A stretch of DNA of 64,000 bases from AC-56 sp963798705 (GTDB taxonomy: Bacteria > Actinomycetota > Thermoleophilia > Solirubrobacterales > 70-9): positions 930,001 to 994,000 of the forward strand of contig CAWCTW010000005.1 of assembly GCA_963798705.1 (NCBI GenBank), in the 5' to 3' direction. Below, one piece after another: positions 26,743 through 34,628 of the stretch (positions are counted from its first letter, which is position 1; every line of letters starts with the position of its first letter). A program made the position numbers and the translations under genes. Below the pieces are notes generated by a model. It had not been told where the DNA came from and searched no databases. It saw only the letters and a program-made list of their open reading frames with translations.

Positions 26743-28107
26743 CTAGGCGTGGATGGCCCAGCCGTCCACGGCACGGGCAGCGTCCAGGATCGCCTCCGAC
26801 ATGGTCGGATGCGGGTGCACGATTCGGGCGAGCTCCTGGTAGCCGCCCTCGAGAGCCATCGTGTTGACCAGCTCGGGGATCATGTCGCAGGCGCGATTGC
26901 CGACCACGTGCGCGCCGAGGATCTCGCCGTACTCGGTGTCGACGACCAGCTTGACCAGTCCGTCGCGATCGTCGTAGACGGCGGCGGCGCCCTCGCCGCC
27001 CAGCTTCTGGCGCCCGACCTTGATGCTGTGCCCCGCCTCCTTCGCCTGCGCCTCGGTGAGGCCCACGCTCGCCACCTGCGGCTCGCAGAAGGTGGCGCCG
27101 GCGATCAGGTCCTCTTCCACCGGATGAGTCTCCACGCCCGCGGCGTGCTCGACGGCCACCACACCCTCCTCGGATGCCTTGTGGGCGAGCGCCTTGCGCC
27201 CGACCAGGTCGCCGATCGCATAGATCTTCTGGTTCGCGGTCTGCCGGTATTCGTTGACCTCGATCTTGCCGCGGTCGTCCGTCTTCACGCCGGCGAGCTC
27301 CAGGTTGAGAGGGTCCGTGTCGGGAGCGCGGCCCCCGGCAATGCAGAGGTAGTCGACCTCGATCTCCGCGTCGCCGTAGGAGACCTTCACCGAGCTCTTT
27401 CCGACGTCAACCGAGGCGACCGGGGTCCCGGTGGAGATGCCGATGCTCTGCTTCTTGAACGTCCGCTCCACGACCCTGGCCATGTCCTTGTCCTCGGCGG
27501 GAAGGATCTGGCTCAGCATCTCGATCAGCGTGACCTCGGTGCCGAACCTCGCGTAGGCCGACGCGATCTCGGCACCGGATGCGCCCGCGCCCACGACGGC
27601 GATCCGCTTGGGCTGCTCCGGAAGCGACCACGCCCCCCACGTGTCGACGACTCGATCCGAGAACTCCACGCCGGGAATCGCGAGGGCCACCGAGCCCGTC
27701 GCCAGGACCACCGTGCCGGCTTCATACGTCGTGTCGCCTACCGCGACGTCGCCGCTCTCGGTGAGTGCGCCCTCGCCCTCGATCATGGTCACCTTGTTCT
27801 TGTCCCAGAGCATCTTCACGCCGCTCGACAGCGTCTCGGAGACCTTGCCCCGTCGCTTGCCCAGTGCCTTCCAGTCGACTGCCACGCCCTTCGCGGTGAC
27901 GCCAAGCTCGGCGCCGTTCACAGCGCGGTCGTAGACCTCGGCGCTGTGGAGAATCGTCTTCGCGGGGATGCACGCGTAGTTCAGGCACCGCCCGCCGGGC
28001 TTGTCGCGCTCGACGACCGCCGTCTTCTTGCCGAGCTGGGCCGCCCGGATCGCCGCCACGTAACCGCCGGGACCGCCGCCGATCACGACCACGTCGTAGG
28101 AGGACAT
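26743..28107 (-). CDS. lpdA: Dihydrolipoyl dehydrogenase (E3/L protein)
   Basis: A 454-aa flavoprotein disulfide reductase. The FAD site is GGGPGG (residues 10-15), the redox disulfide is C41 and C46 in GGRCLNYACIP, the NAD site is GAGASGAEIA, and the C-terminal dimer domain carries the catalytic HPHPTMSE. ATG 28107 was chosen because AAGG lies 6 nt upstream. It is the only lipoamide dehydrogenase in the window, so it is inferred to serve both the E2 just upstream and the glycine cleavage H-protein downstream. The spacing is 52 bp after E2 and 74 bp before gcvT. Confidence 0.95.
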   Translation of the reverse strand: MSSYDVVVIGGGPGGYVAAIRAAQLGKKTAVVERDKPGGRCLNYACIPAKTILHSAEVYDRAVNGAELGVTAKGVAVDWKALGKRRGKVSETLSSGVKMLWDKNKVTMIEGEGALTESGDVAVGDTTYEAGTVVLATGSVALAIPGVEFSDRVVDTWGAWSLPEQPKRIAVVGAGASGAEIASAYARFGTEVTLIEMLSQILPAEDKDMARVVERTFKKQSIGISTGTPVASVDVGKSSVKVSYGDAEIEVDYLCIAGGRAPDTDPLNLELAGVKTDDRGKIEVNEYRQTANQKIYAIGDLVGRKALAHKASEEGVVAVEHAAGVETHPVEEDLIAGATFCEPQVASVGLTEAQAKEAGHSIKVGRQKLGGEGAAAVYDDRDGLVKLVVDTEYGEILGAHVVGNRACDMIPELVNTMALEGGYQELARIVHPHPTMSEAILDAARAVDGWAIHA

Positions 28108-28159
28108 GGCCATCCTTATCCCGCCGCCGGCGTGAGCCGCGGCCCTGGGCAATCCCCAT

Positions 28160-29509
28160 TCATAGCGCGAGGCCCAGCGGCCCCTCGAGAAGGTTCCTGA
28201 TCCGGTCCAGGAACACGGCGCCGTCGGCGCCGTAGAGGATCCGGTGGTCGCAGGCGAGTGTTGCCGGCATCAGGCTCCCAACGGCGATCTCGCGGTCCTT
28301 CACCACCGGCCGCTCGGCGATCGCGCCGACCGCCAGGATCCCGGCCTGCGGCGGGTTGATCACCGCGGCGAAGCTCTGGATCCCGAACATGCCGAGGTTG
28401 GAGACCGTGAAGGTGCCGCCCGAGAGCTCCGGCGGCGTAATCGTCCCCTCGCGAACCCGCTGTGCCAGGGCGCGAGCCTCGGTTGCGATCTGCCGCAGGC
28501 CCTTGAGGTCGGCGTCGAAGACCGTCGGCACGAGGAGCGCGTTCTGAGTGGCGACGGCGACGCCGACGTTGACGCGCGAGTAGAGCTCGAGGCGCCCGTT
28601 CAGGTAGGCGCCGTTGGCGCGCGGGTGCTCGCGCAGAGCGATCGCACACGCCTTGACCACCATGTCGTTGAACGACGGCACCACGTCGCCCTCACCTGCC
28701 GATGCCTTCAGCCGGGCGCGCGCCTCGACGGCGCGGCTCATGTCGACCTCGACCGAGAGGTAGAAGTGGGGCGCGGTCGCCTTCGACTCCGCCATCCGGC
28801 GGGAGACGGTCGACTGGAGCTTAGTCAGCTCCTCGAAGGAGGTACTGCCCTTCGCGGTCTCCGGAGAGACAGGAGGGGTTCGACCCGCCGGCGCCTGGAT
28901 AGACGCCGGCGGGGACCCCTGCTCTTGGGGTAGAGAGCGCCCGGACTGCGCCGGGCTCGGCGCCGATTCCGCCACGAGAGGACGAGTGGCGGAGGATGGG
29001 ATCGGCGCCGAGTCCGAAGCAGCGCGCTCGACGTCAGCCTTGACGATGCGACCGCCCGGACCTGAGCCGAGCACAGCGGAAAGATCAACTCCCAGCTCGC
29101 GCGCCATGCGGCGGGCCACTGGAGACGCCCTGACGCGATCATCGGTTGTCTCCGGCCTGGAGGCGTCGGGTAGCTCTGGCGGAGCGGCAACCACGGCGGT
29201 TGACGCGCCACCATCCCCGCTTGCTTTCGCTTTAGCCTGCATCTGCGATCTGTCGCCCCCCGGCTCCTCCCCAGGCTCGCCAACACGCGCGATGACCTCG
29301 CCGATCGCAAGCGTCGTGCCCTCCGCCGCCACGATCTCGATCAGAGTCCCGGCGGCGTCGGCCTCGTAGACCATGTTCGCCTTGTCGGTTTCGATCTCGA
29401 CGAGCTCGTCACCAGCCGCGACCTCCTCGCCCTCGCCCCTGAGCCAGCTCAGGATCGTGCCCTCCTCCATCGAGTCCGAGAGCCGTGGCATGCGAATGTC
29501 AGCTGCCAT
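28160..29509 (-). CDS. Dihydrolipoamide acyltransferase E2 component of a 2-oxo acid dehydrogenase complex
   Basis: A 449-aa protein with an N-terminal lipoyl domain (K43 in EIETDKANMVYEAD), a peripheral-subunit-binding domain (ASPVARRMARELGVDLSAVLGSGPGGRI) and a catalytic CAT domain. Two Pro/Ala/Ser-rich linkers separate them. The catalytic motif is usually HxxxDG; here H422 is followed by RILYGADG, so Tyr occupies the Asp position. The start overlaps the E1-beta gene by 11 bp. It forms the core of the pyruvate (or branched-chain) dehydrogenase complex with the E1 genes upstream and Lpd downstream. Confidence 0.92.
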   Translation of the reverse strand: MAADIRMPRLSDSMEEGTILSWLRGEGEEVAAGDELVEIETDKANMVYEADAAGTLIEIVAAEGTTLAIGEVIARVGEPGEEPGGDRSQMQAKAKASGDGGASTAVVAAPPELPDASRPETTDDRVRASPVARRMARELGVDLSAVLGSGPGGRIVKADVERAASDSAPIPSSATRPLVAESAPSPAQSGRSLPQEQGSPPASIQAPAGRTPPVSPETAKGSTSFEELTKLQSTVSRRMAESKATAPHFYLSVEVDMSRAVEARARLKASAGEGDVVPSFNDMVVKACAIALREHPRANGAYLNGRLELYSRVNVGVAVATQNALLVPTVFDADLKGLRQIATEARALAQRVREGTITPPELSGGTFTVSNLGMFGIQSFAAVINPPQAGILAVGAIAERPVVKDREIAVGSLMPATLACDHRILYGADGAVFLDRIRNLLEGPLGLAL

Positions 29510-30539
29510 CGATCCCCAACGTGGCCAGGACAGCGTGAGCAATTCGCGCCTCGCCAGGCACTGCTGTGTTCTCGAGGTTCTTGGCATAGGGGAGCGGGAT
29601 CTCGGCCGAGCCCACGCGCTCCACGGGAGCGTCGAGTTCGTCAAAAGAGGCCCGCTGGATGCGGGCGGCGAGCTCGGCCGTGACCCCGTAGCTGGGCCAA
29701 CCCTCCTCGACGAGCACGGCCCGGTTGGTCCGCGTGACGCTCTCGGCCACCGTTTCCATATCGAGCGGCCGCAGCGATCGCAGGTCGACGACCTCGGCCG
29801 AGACGCCGTTGTCGGCGGCGAGGCGCTCCGCGACCCGAAGCGCCCGCACCGTCGCAAAGCCGTGCGAGATCAACGAAACATCGGTGCCCGGTCGTGCGAC
29901 GGCGCCGCGACCAATCGGCGCTACGTGTTCGGCGTCGAGCCAGACCTCGCCCTTCTCCTTGTAGATCGCGAGGTGCTCGATGACGACAACTGGATCGTCG
30001 TCACGGATCGCGGCCTTCAGCAGGCCCTTGGCGTCGGCGGGACTGGCTGGGGCGACGACCTTGAGCCCGGGAACGTGAGCTAGCCAGGCATCGAAGGCCT
30101 GCGAATGCTGGGCTGTCAGCTGATTCCCGCCCCCGCCGGGGGTGCGGATGACGAGCGGGCATCGGACCTGCCCGCCAAACATTGCCCCGACCTTGGCGGC
30201 ATGGTTGACCAATTGGTCGATGGCAACCAGGAGGAAGTTGATGGTCATGATCTCGACGACCGGCCGTTCGCCAAGCAGCGCCGCGCCGATGCCGGCTCCG
30301 AGAAACCCCTCCTCCGAGATTGGCGTGTCGACGACGCGCTGCGGCCCGAACTCCTCAAGCAGGCCCGCCGAGACCTTGTAAGCGCCGCCGAAGACCCCGA
30401 CCTCCTCGCCGATAAGAAAGACGCGCCCATCGCGGCCCATCTCCTCACGCAGCGCGAGCCGCAGCGCCTCGCGGTAGGTCATCGTCGCCGTCTCTGGGGC
30501 GGCCAGCTCCCCGGGTGGCTTGACCGCAACCGCGTTCAC
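29499..30539 (-). CDS. 2-oxo acid dehydrogenase E1 component, beta subunit (PdhB-like)
   Basis: A 346-aa transketolase-pyrimidine plus C-terminal-domain protein. Key segments are TYREALRLALREEM, GEEVGVFGGAYKVSAGLLEEFGP, DTPISEEGFLGAGIGAALLG and QHSQAFDAWLAHVPGLKVV, all characteristic of PdhB/AcoB-type beta subunits. It pairs with the alpha subunit encoded immediately upstream; the GTG start overlaps the alpha stop (GTGA). Pyruvate is the most likely substrate given the serine dehydratase and malic enzyme nearby, but acetoin or branched-chain oxo acids are alternatives. Confidence 0.93.
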   Translation of the reverse strand: MNAVAVKPPGELAAPETATMTYREALRLALREEMGRDGRVFLIGEEVGVFGGAYKVSAGLLEEFGPQRVVDTPISEEGFLGAGIGAALLGERPVVEIMTINFLLVAIDQLVNHAAKVGAMFGGQVRCPLVIRTPGGGGNQLTAQHSQAFDAWLAHVPGLKVVAPASPADAKGLLKAAIRDDDPVVVIEHLAIYKEKGEVWLDAEHVAPIGRGAVARPGTDVSLISHGFATVRALRVAERLAADNGVSAEVVDLRSLRPLDMETVAESVTRTNRAVLVEEGWPSYGVTAELAARIQRASFDELDAPVERVGSAEIPLPYAKNLENTAVPGEARIAHAVLATLGIDGS

Positions 30540-31603
30540 CGTCCCAGCCCTCCGGCGAAGACGAGCTCCCGCTCGCCAAAGGCGCTTCCGGGGATCATCC
30601 GCTGAAACTGCTCGTCGCTTCCGGGCGCGTACATCCCCGTGGCAAGTTCATCGACCGGGGGCTCCGCGTCGCCCTCGGCGAACGCTACGGCTGCCTCGAC
30701 CGCGGAGCCTGCGCGCTCCTCGGCCGTGGCGAGTTCTTCCTCGGAGACGTCCTGCTCGAGAAGCCTGGCACGGAAGCGCTCGATGGGATCGCGGGCTTGA
30801 CGCTCGGCGATCTCGTCTTTGGTTCGGTAGCTGAGCCCGGCGTCGGCGACCGAATGGCCGCGGAAGCGGTAGGTCATGGTTTCGAGGACGGCTGGCGCTC
30901 GTTCCTCACGGGCGCGGGCGAGGAGGCTCTCGGTGGCCGCTTGCACCTCGCCGAGCTCGTCGCCGTCGACGCGTTCGCCGGACATCCGGTAGGCCTGGAC
31001 GCGCTTGAAGACCTCGGGCTCGGCGGAGGCCCGCTCGACGCTCGTTCCCATCCCGTAGCTGTTGTTTGTGACCAGGTAGACGATCGGCAGCCGCCACAGC
31101 GACGCGAGGTTCAGCGACTCATGCCAGGCGCCCATGTTCACCGCGCCCTCCCCGAGCTCGCAGAGAACGGCGTCCGCGCGATCCTGCCGCACCAGAGCCA
31201 TGGCGAGTCCGGTGGCGATCGGAAGCTGGCCAGCGACGATCCCCCAGCCGCCGTAGTAGCCCAGACCGGGGTCAAGCAGATGCATGGACCCGCCGCGCCC
31301 GTGCGCACAGCCGGAGCGCCGGCCGAAGAGCTCCGCCATCACGGCCTCGGGCGCCACGCCCCTGGCCAGCGCGAAGCCATGGCAGCGGTAGCCGGTGGCG
31401 AGTAAATCCGTTTCGGCCATTGCTGCAACCGCGCCGACGGTGGTCGCCTCCTGGCCCGAGGAGAGGTGACAGTAGCCACCGATTCGCGCCGCCTTGTATT
31501 GGCGCTCCGCCTCCGTCTCAAACTGGCGGATGAGCTGCATCCGCTCATACAACGAGACCCGCGCTGGTTCGCGAGCCCCGTAGTCCTTGGCGGGCTTGCT
31601 CAC
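30536..31603 (-). CDS. 2-oxo acid dehydrogenase E1 component, alpha subunit (PdhA-like)
   Basis: A 355-aa thiamine-binding subunit. Typical blocks are MQLIRQFETEAERQYKAARIGGYCHLSSGQEA, YRCHGFALARGV and GRGGSMHLLD. The thiamine diphosphate motif reads GEGAVNMGAWHESLN...VTNNSYGMGT; the usual GDG is GEG here, a conservative change. The RFRGHSVADAG loop is the phosphorylation-loop equivalent. The GTG start overlaps the regulator's stop by 4 bp, making regulator, E1 alpha and E1 beta one coupled unit. Confidence 0.93.
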   Translation of the reverse strand: MSKPAKDYGAREPARVSLYERMQLIRQFETEAERQYKAARIGGYCHLSSGQEATTVGAVAAMAETDLLATGYRCHGFALARGVAPEAVMAELFGRRSGCAHGRGGSMHLLDPGLGYYGGWGIVAGQLPIATGLAMALVRQDRADAVLCELGEGAVNMGAWHESLNLASLWRLPIVYLVTNNSYGMGTSVERASAEPEVFKRVQAYRMSGERVDGDELGEVQAATESLLARAREERAPAVLETMTYRFRGHSVADAGLSYRTKDEIAERQARDPIERFRARLLEQDVSEEELATAEERAGSAVEAAVAFAEGDAEPPVDELATGMYAPGSDEQFQRMIPGSAFGERELVFAGGLGR

Positions 31604-32310
31604 GGCTCCTCGAAGAAGTCGGGGTGCTGCTCGCGGAGCCGCGGCACCTCGCGCAGGACCATCCGCAAGTGGTGGCGCAATAGATCCTCCGCGGCATTGG
31701 GGTCGTGGTCAGCGATAGCGGCGACCACGGCCCGGTGCTCATCGATCATCTCCCGGAGATAGTTCGGCTGGCCGAGGCTGAGGCGCCGGACGCGGTTGAG
31801 GTGCGACTTGGCACGCTCGCTCACCGCCCAAACGGCGAGGTGCTCGGAGAGATCGCACAGCGTGCGATGAAAGCTGTCGTCCAGCGCGTAAAACGCATCC
31901 AAGTCCCCCGACTCATCGGCTCGGTCCTGGGAGTCGAGGTTCTCCTCGAGCTTGGCGACGTCGTCCTCGCCGGCGAACTCGGCCGCGCGACGCACGGCGG
32001 CGCACTCCAGCGCCTCGCGGATGAACTGGGCGTCAGCTACCGCCTGCGGGCTAATTCGCGAGACGAAGGTTCCGAGCTGGGGGACGATCTCGACCAGGCG
32101 GTCATCGCGAAGTCGCGCCAACGCCTCGCGAACAGGGGTGCGACTCACGCCCAGGTTGGCGGCCAAGGCGTTCTCGGAAAGTTGCTGGCCCGGCTCTAGT
32201 TCACCGCGAACGATTGCCTGCCTGAGTGCTGCATACACCTGAATTCGAGCCGGCGAGCCCGCGGCTCTACGAACCGACTCGAGCGACTGCAGTCTCACAA
32301 CCTCGCCCAC
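31600..32310 (-). CDS. GntR family regulator, FadR/FCD subfamily, first gene of the PDH operon
   Basis: A 236-aa regulator. The winged helix contains VYAALRQAIVRGELEPGQQLSENALAANLGVSRTPVREALARLRDDRLVEIVPQLGTFVS. The FCD domain has D-x3-H (ALDDSFHRTL) and C-terminal His clusters (EHRAVVAAIADHD, LLRHHLRMVL). GTG 32310 is preferred because a TATACT -10 box at 32317-32322 ends 6 nt before it, giving a leaderless transcript; the open frame extends to 32466 without homology. Being co-transcribed with E1 alpha, it probably autoregulates the operon in response to pyruvate or a related acid. Confidence 0.88.
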   Translation of the reverse strand: MGEVVRLQSLESVRRAAGSPARIQVYAALRQAIVRGELEPGQQLSENALAANLGVSRTPVREALARLRDDRLVEIVPQLGTFVSRISPQAVADAQFIREALECAAVRRAAEFAGEDDVAKLEENLDSQDRADESGDLDAFYALDDSFHRTLCDLSEHLAVWAVSERAKSHLNRVRRLSLGQPNYLREMIDEHRAVVAAIADHDPNAAEDLLRHHLRMVLREVPRLREQHPDFFEEP

Positions 32311-32316
32311 GTCGCC

Positions 32317-32337
32317 AGTATACAAGTATGTTAGTAT
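32317..32337 (-). promoter_or_regulatory. Leaderless promoter with three 8-bp-spaced AGTAT repeats
   Basis: On the minus strand TATACT (32322-32317) is followed by six bases and the GTG start of the GntR gene, the spacing expected for a leaderless mRNA. On the plus strand AGTAT occurs at 32317, 32325 and 32333, exactly 8 bp apart, overlapping the -10 box. The regular spacing and promoter overlap suggest an operator array, most simply for the FCD regulator encoded downstream. No good -35 box is visible. Confidence 0.55.
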
Positions 32338-32462
32338 CCCGCAGGGCGCTTGGAGATCTCCCTCGCCGGGCGCGTCTGCCAAACATCGTTCGGGTGACGT
32401 CCCGTCCAGCCGGGTCCTGCAGGCGCTCGCCCCCCTTCTCCTTGAGCTCGATCTCGGATCCA

Positions 32463-32660
32463 TCAATCGGGCGCGTCAACGATCCCGAGCCCATTGCGCT
32501 GCCAGTCAGTTCGAATCGTGCTGGACGTCGGTCGGTTCGCCCACCACGACGAGCCGCCGGCCCGCGGAGCGCGTGAGTCGGCGGCGAGGATCGCGCGTAG
32601 GCCGGTCGAGTCGATGAACTCAAGTGCCGTCAGGTCCAGCATCACGATCGCCGCCGGCGC
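32463..32660 (-). pseudogene. STAS-domain (anti-sigma factor antagonist) remnant
   Basis: The stretch AAIVMLDLTALEFIDSTGLRAILAADSRA matches the core of STAS domains, including the Ser of the DSTGL motif that is phosphorylated in SpoIIAA-like proteins. After AADSR the expected continuation (RLVVVGEPTDVQ) appears in a different frame and then stops, and QRNGLGIVDAPD returns to the first frame. An upstream stop lies at about 32694. About 60-75 codons of homology remain and the gene is not intact. It lies back to back with the GGDEF remnant. Confidence 0.5.
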
Positions 32661-32721
32661 ACGGCACGGGATTGCTCGCCGTCCCCGTCGGTTTCAGCTC
32701 GGGCCGCACATCGCCGATCAA

Positions 32722-33798
32722 ATGGATGTGCCCCCGGTAGCACCGAACGTGCCTCGTCTTCTCGCCGGCGAGGCGAACACCTATGCGGGCGCCGATCTCG
32801 TGAACGCCATCCGCCTTGTCGGCGTGATCGCGGGGCTGAGCGGCCTGCTGACCGTCGCCTACTTCGCCTTCGATCCGCCCACCGAAACGGTCGGTGGCGC
32901 GGGGTGGGCGCTCGCCGGTGCCCTGGCCGCCGCCAGCCTCGTCGCGGCGGCTCGCCTCCTGCGCCAAGTGGCGGCCCGGGTTCAATGCGCTGCTCGGTCT
33001 TAGCTATATCGGGCTCGCCTCCGTCGCCGTCGTGGTCTGGCTCGCGGGCGGAGCCCAAGACTCCTATCGCAACCTCTACCTGCTGTGGATCGGATCCGCG
33101 GTCGGCGTCCACCCGCCGCGCCGCGGGCTCGCCTTTCTCGCCGTCACCGCTGGAGCCGCCTCACTCCCCCTCGCCTACGACGGCTGGGAGTCGGCCGAGG
33201 CCTACTCGATCGCCACGGCGTTCCTGATGTGGGCGGCGCTTGCGATTCTGATCATGCTGCTGATGACCTACGTGCGATCGCAGCGCGTGCGCCTGCGCGC
33301 CGAGGAGGAGAAGGCCCAGCACCTCGCCCGCGCCGACAGCCTCACCGGGCTCGGCAACCGTCGGGCATTCGACGAGGCGCTGACGGCCGAGGTGGCGAGG
33401 GTCCGCCGGGCCGAATCGACGGTGAGCATCGCGCTCCTCGACATCGACGGCTTCAAGGACCTAAACGACCGCTATGGCCACCTCGAGGGCGATCGCTGCC
33501 TCAAGGAACTCGCTGACGCAATAGCCGACTCGATCCGCGGCGGCGATCGGGCGTTTCGCTGGGCGGCGACGAGATAGCGCTGCTCTTACCGGACACGCGG
33601 TACGACGGCGCCGAGGAGACCCTGAGCCGAATCGCGATCCGCATACAGGACACTGTCTACCGGCCACAAGGGCGCGGCCTGACCGTTTCCTGGGGTGTCG
33701 CCGAGTTCGGGCCCGCGATGACGGCGGGGGACCTGCTGGCGCAGGCCGATCTCGCCCTGATGACCAGCAAGCACCGCTCCACTGAGCTCAATCGCTGA
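32722..33798 (+). pseudogene. Membrane GGDEF (diguanylate cyclase-like) protein with two frame breaks
   Basis: Translation starts at ATG 32722 (MDVPPVAPNVPRLLAGEANT) with several hydrophobic segments. It changes frame near 32967, continues through more membrane helices and a linker (RSQRVRLRAEEEKAQHLARAD), then enters a GGDEF domain: DSLTGLGNRRAFDEAL, LLDIDGFKDLNDRYGHLEGD, DRAFRW. There a second break near 33565 occurs. GDEIALLLPDTRYDGAEETL and TVSWGVAEF follow in the next frame, to TGA 33798. Restoring one G in the GGGCGGCG run would give FRWGGDEIA, so the domain motif would read GGDEI. It would make cyclic di-GMP if repaired. Confidence 0.75.
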
Positions 33799-33802
33799 CG
33801 GC

Positions 33803-33949
33803 CGAGCACGGGCTTCGGCGGTCGCGTGTTTCGGAAACACCAAGCGCACTGCTCCTGTAGTCGTTGGAGGCTCCCGCTTGGAGCGAGCAGGAGCAACCAA
33901 CTCGTGGCCCCATTCGTGGCCCCAATTTGAGCGAAAGTCAGCGAACTGA
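33803..33949 (+). pseudogene. Possible C-terminal fragment of a tyrosine integrase
   Basis: An open stretch ends ...CFGNTKRTAPVVVGGSRLER, then AGATNSWPHSWPQFERKSAN and a stop at 33947-33949. It has no start of its own and follows the GGDEF stop by a few bases. The unstructured, polar tail resembles the variable C-terminal ends of actinobacterial phage-type integrases, and a tRNA 3' fragment begins 56 bp later. No catalytic residues are present, so the assignment rests mainly on position. Confidence 0.3.
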
Positions 33950-34004
33950 GCGGACCTGAAATGGCTCGATAGAGCCCAGTAGCACCTCAGATGACCCCGT
34001 GCAA

Positions 34005-34064
34005 CAAGGTTGAGGGCCTTGTGGGGTGAACAGCCCCGTGGAGGTTCGACTCCTCTCAGGCGCA
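34005..34064 (+). tRNA. 3' fragment of a class II tRNA-Leu (anticodon GAG); candidate att site
   Basis: An anticodon arm (CAAGG-TTGAGGG-CCTTG, 34005-34021, anticodon GAG) is followed by a long variable arm with a GGGG/CCCC stem, a T-arm (GGAGG-TTCGACT-CCTCT, 34040-34056) and the 3' acceptor strand CAGGCGC plus discriminator A (34057-34064). CCA is not encoded. The matching 5' acceptor GCGCCTG and a normal D-arm are absent upstream, so this is a 3' half only. Such halves are left at the end of elements integrated into tRNA genes. The next bases to 34256 hold nothing recognisable. Confidence 0.6.
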
Positions 34065-34256
34065 TTGAGGAAGCTGAAAGCAGCTCGTCTGGCAGCGTAA
34101 GGATGAGGTGGCCCGGCCCGTTTCGCTCCCATCGGCCGAGATCAAGCGTCACGGTTTCCAGGTCTCCGTAGTCCGCCGGGAAGATCCGGCGTTTCTACGG
34201 ATGCGGCCAGGCGTCGGCCGCGAGACGATCTTCTGGTCCAAAAGAAAGGAGACAAC

Positions 34257-34448
34257 ATGGAGTGGCTCTGGATACTTCTGGGAGTCCTGTACATCGCGCT
34301 CGTGGTCACGCTGGGGGTCATGACCTTCAGGGGCGGGCACTATTGGATGTTCTGGCTCGGGTTCTTCGTGCCATTTCTGTGGCTGATCGGTGGCCTGATC
34401 GAGCCGACCGAGGCCGCGAGGCGTCGGGCTGCGGTCGGGCACGCATAG
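34257..34448 (+). CDS. Small two-helix membrane protein of unknown function
   Basis: A 63-aa protein with a strong ribosome site (AAAGGAG, 7 nt before ATG). Two hydrophobic segments (about residues 3-24 and 29-47) flank FRGGHYWMFW. The C-terminus is charged (EPTEAARRRAAVGHA). Aromatic-rich short membrane proteins of this kind are common in actinobacteria and have no assigned function. A good intrinsic terminator follows at 34482, so it is likely a monocistronic, expressed gene. Confidence 0.75.
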   Translation: MEWLWILLGVLYIALVVTLGVMTFRGGHYWMFWLGFFVPFLWLIGGLIEPTEAARRRAAVGHA

Positions 34449-34481
34449 CCGCCCTGGGCTCAACCACAGAGGAAGTTCTCC

Positions 34482-34512
34482 GGCTCCGAGGCGGGTTGCT
34501 CGCCTCGGAGCC
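34482..34512 (+). terminator. Intrinsic terminator after the small membrane protein
   Basis: A 12-bp perfect stem (GGCTCCGAGGCG at 34482-34493 with CGCCTCGGAGCC at 34501-34512) and a 7-nt loop are followed by TCGTTTCG. It begins 34 bp after the stop at 34448. The T-run is weak, as is usual in high-GC actinobacteria. Confidence 0.7.
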
Positions 34513-34628
34513 TCGTTTCGAGCGCGATTGCGGCGGTGGTGCGAGGGTCTCGTGCCAGGCCCGGCCGGGGAGACGCAGTGACGCGCTACGAGCGCGTCGT
34601 GGCCATCGGGCCCTGAGGACGGCGCGCT

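Noticed and set aside
33586..34152. 188-codon minus-strand frame over the tRNA fragment
   Set aside because: It contains the RGVEPPRG-type string produced by reading a tRNA T-arm backwards, a well-known spurious ORF type.
34108..34323. 71-codon plus-strand frame (HGFQVSVVRRE) considered as a transposase fragment
   Set aside because: Similarity to IS-type integrase cores is superficial, it overlaps the better-supported 63-aa gene in another frame, and no inverted repeats flank it.
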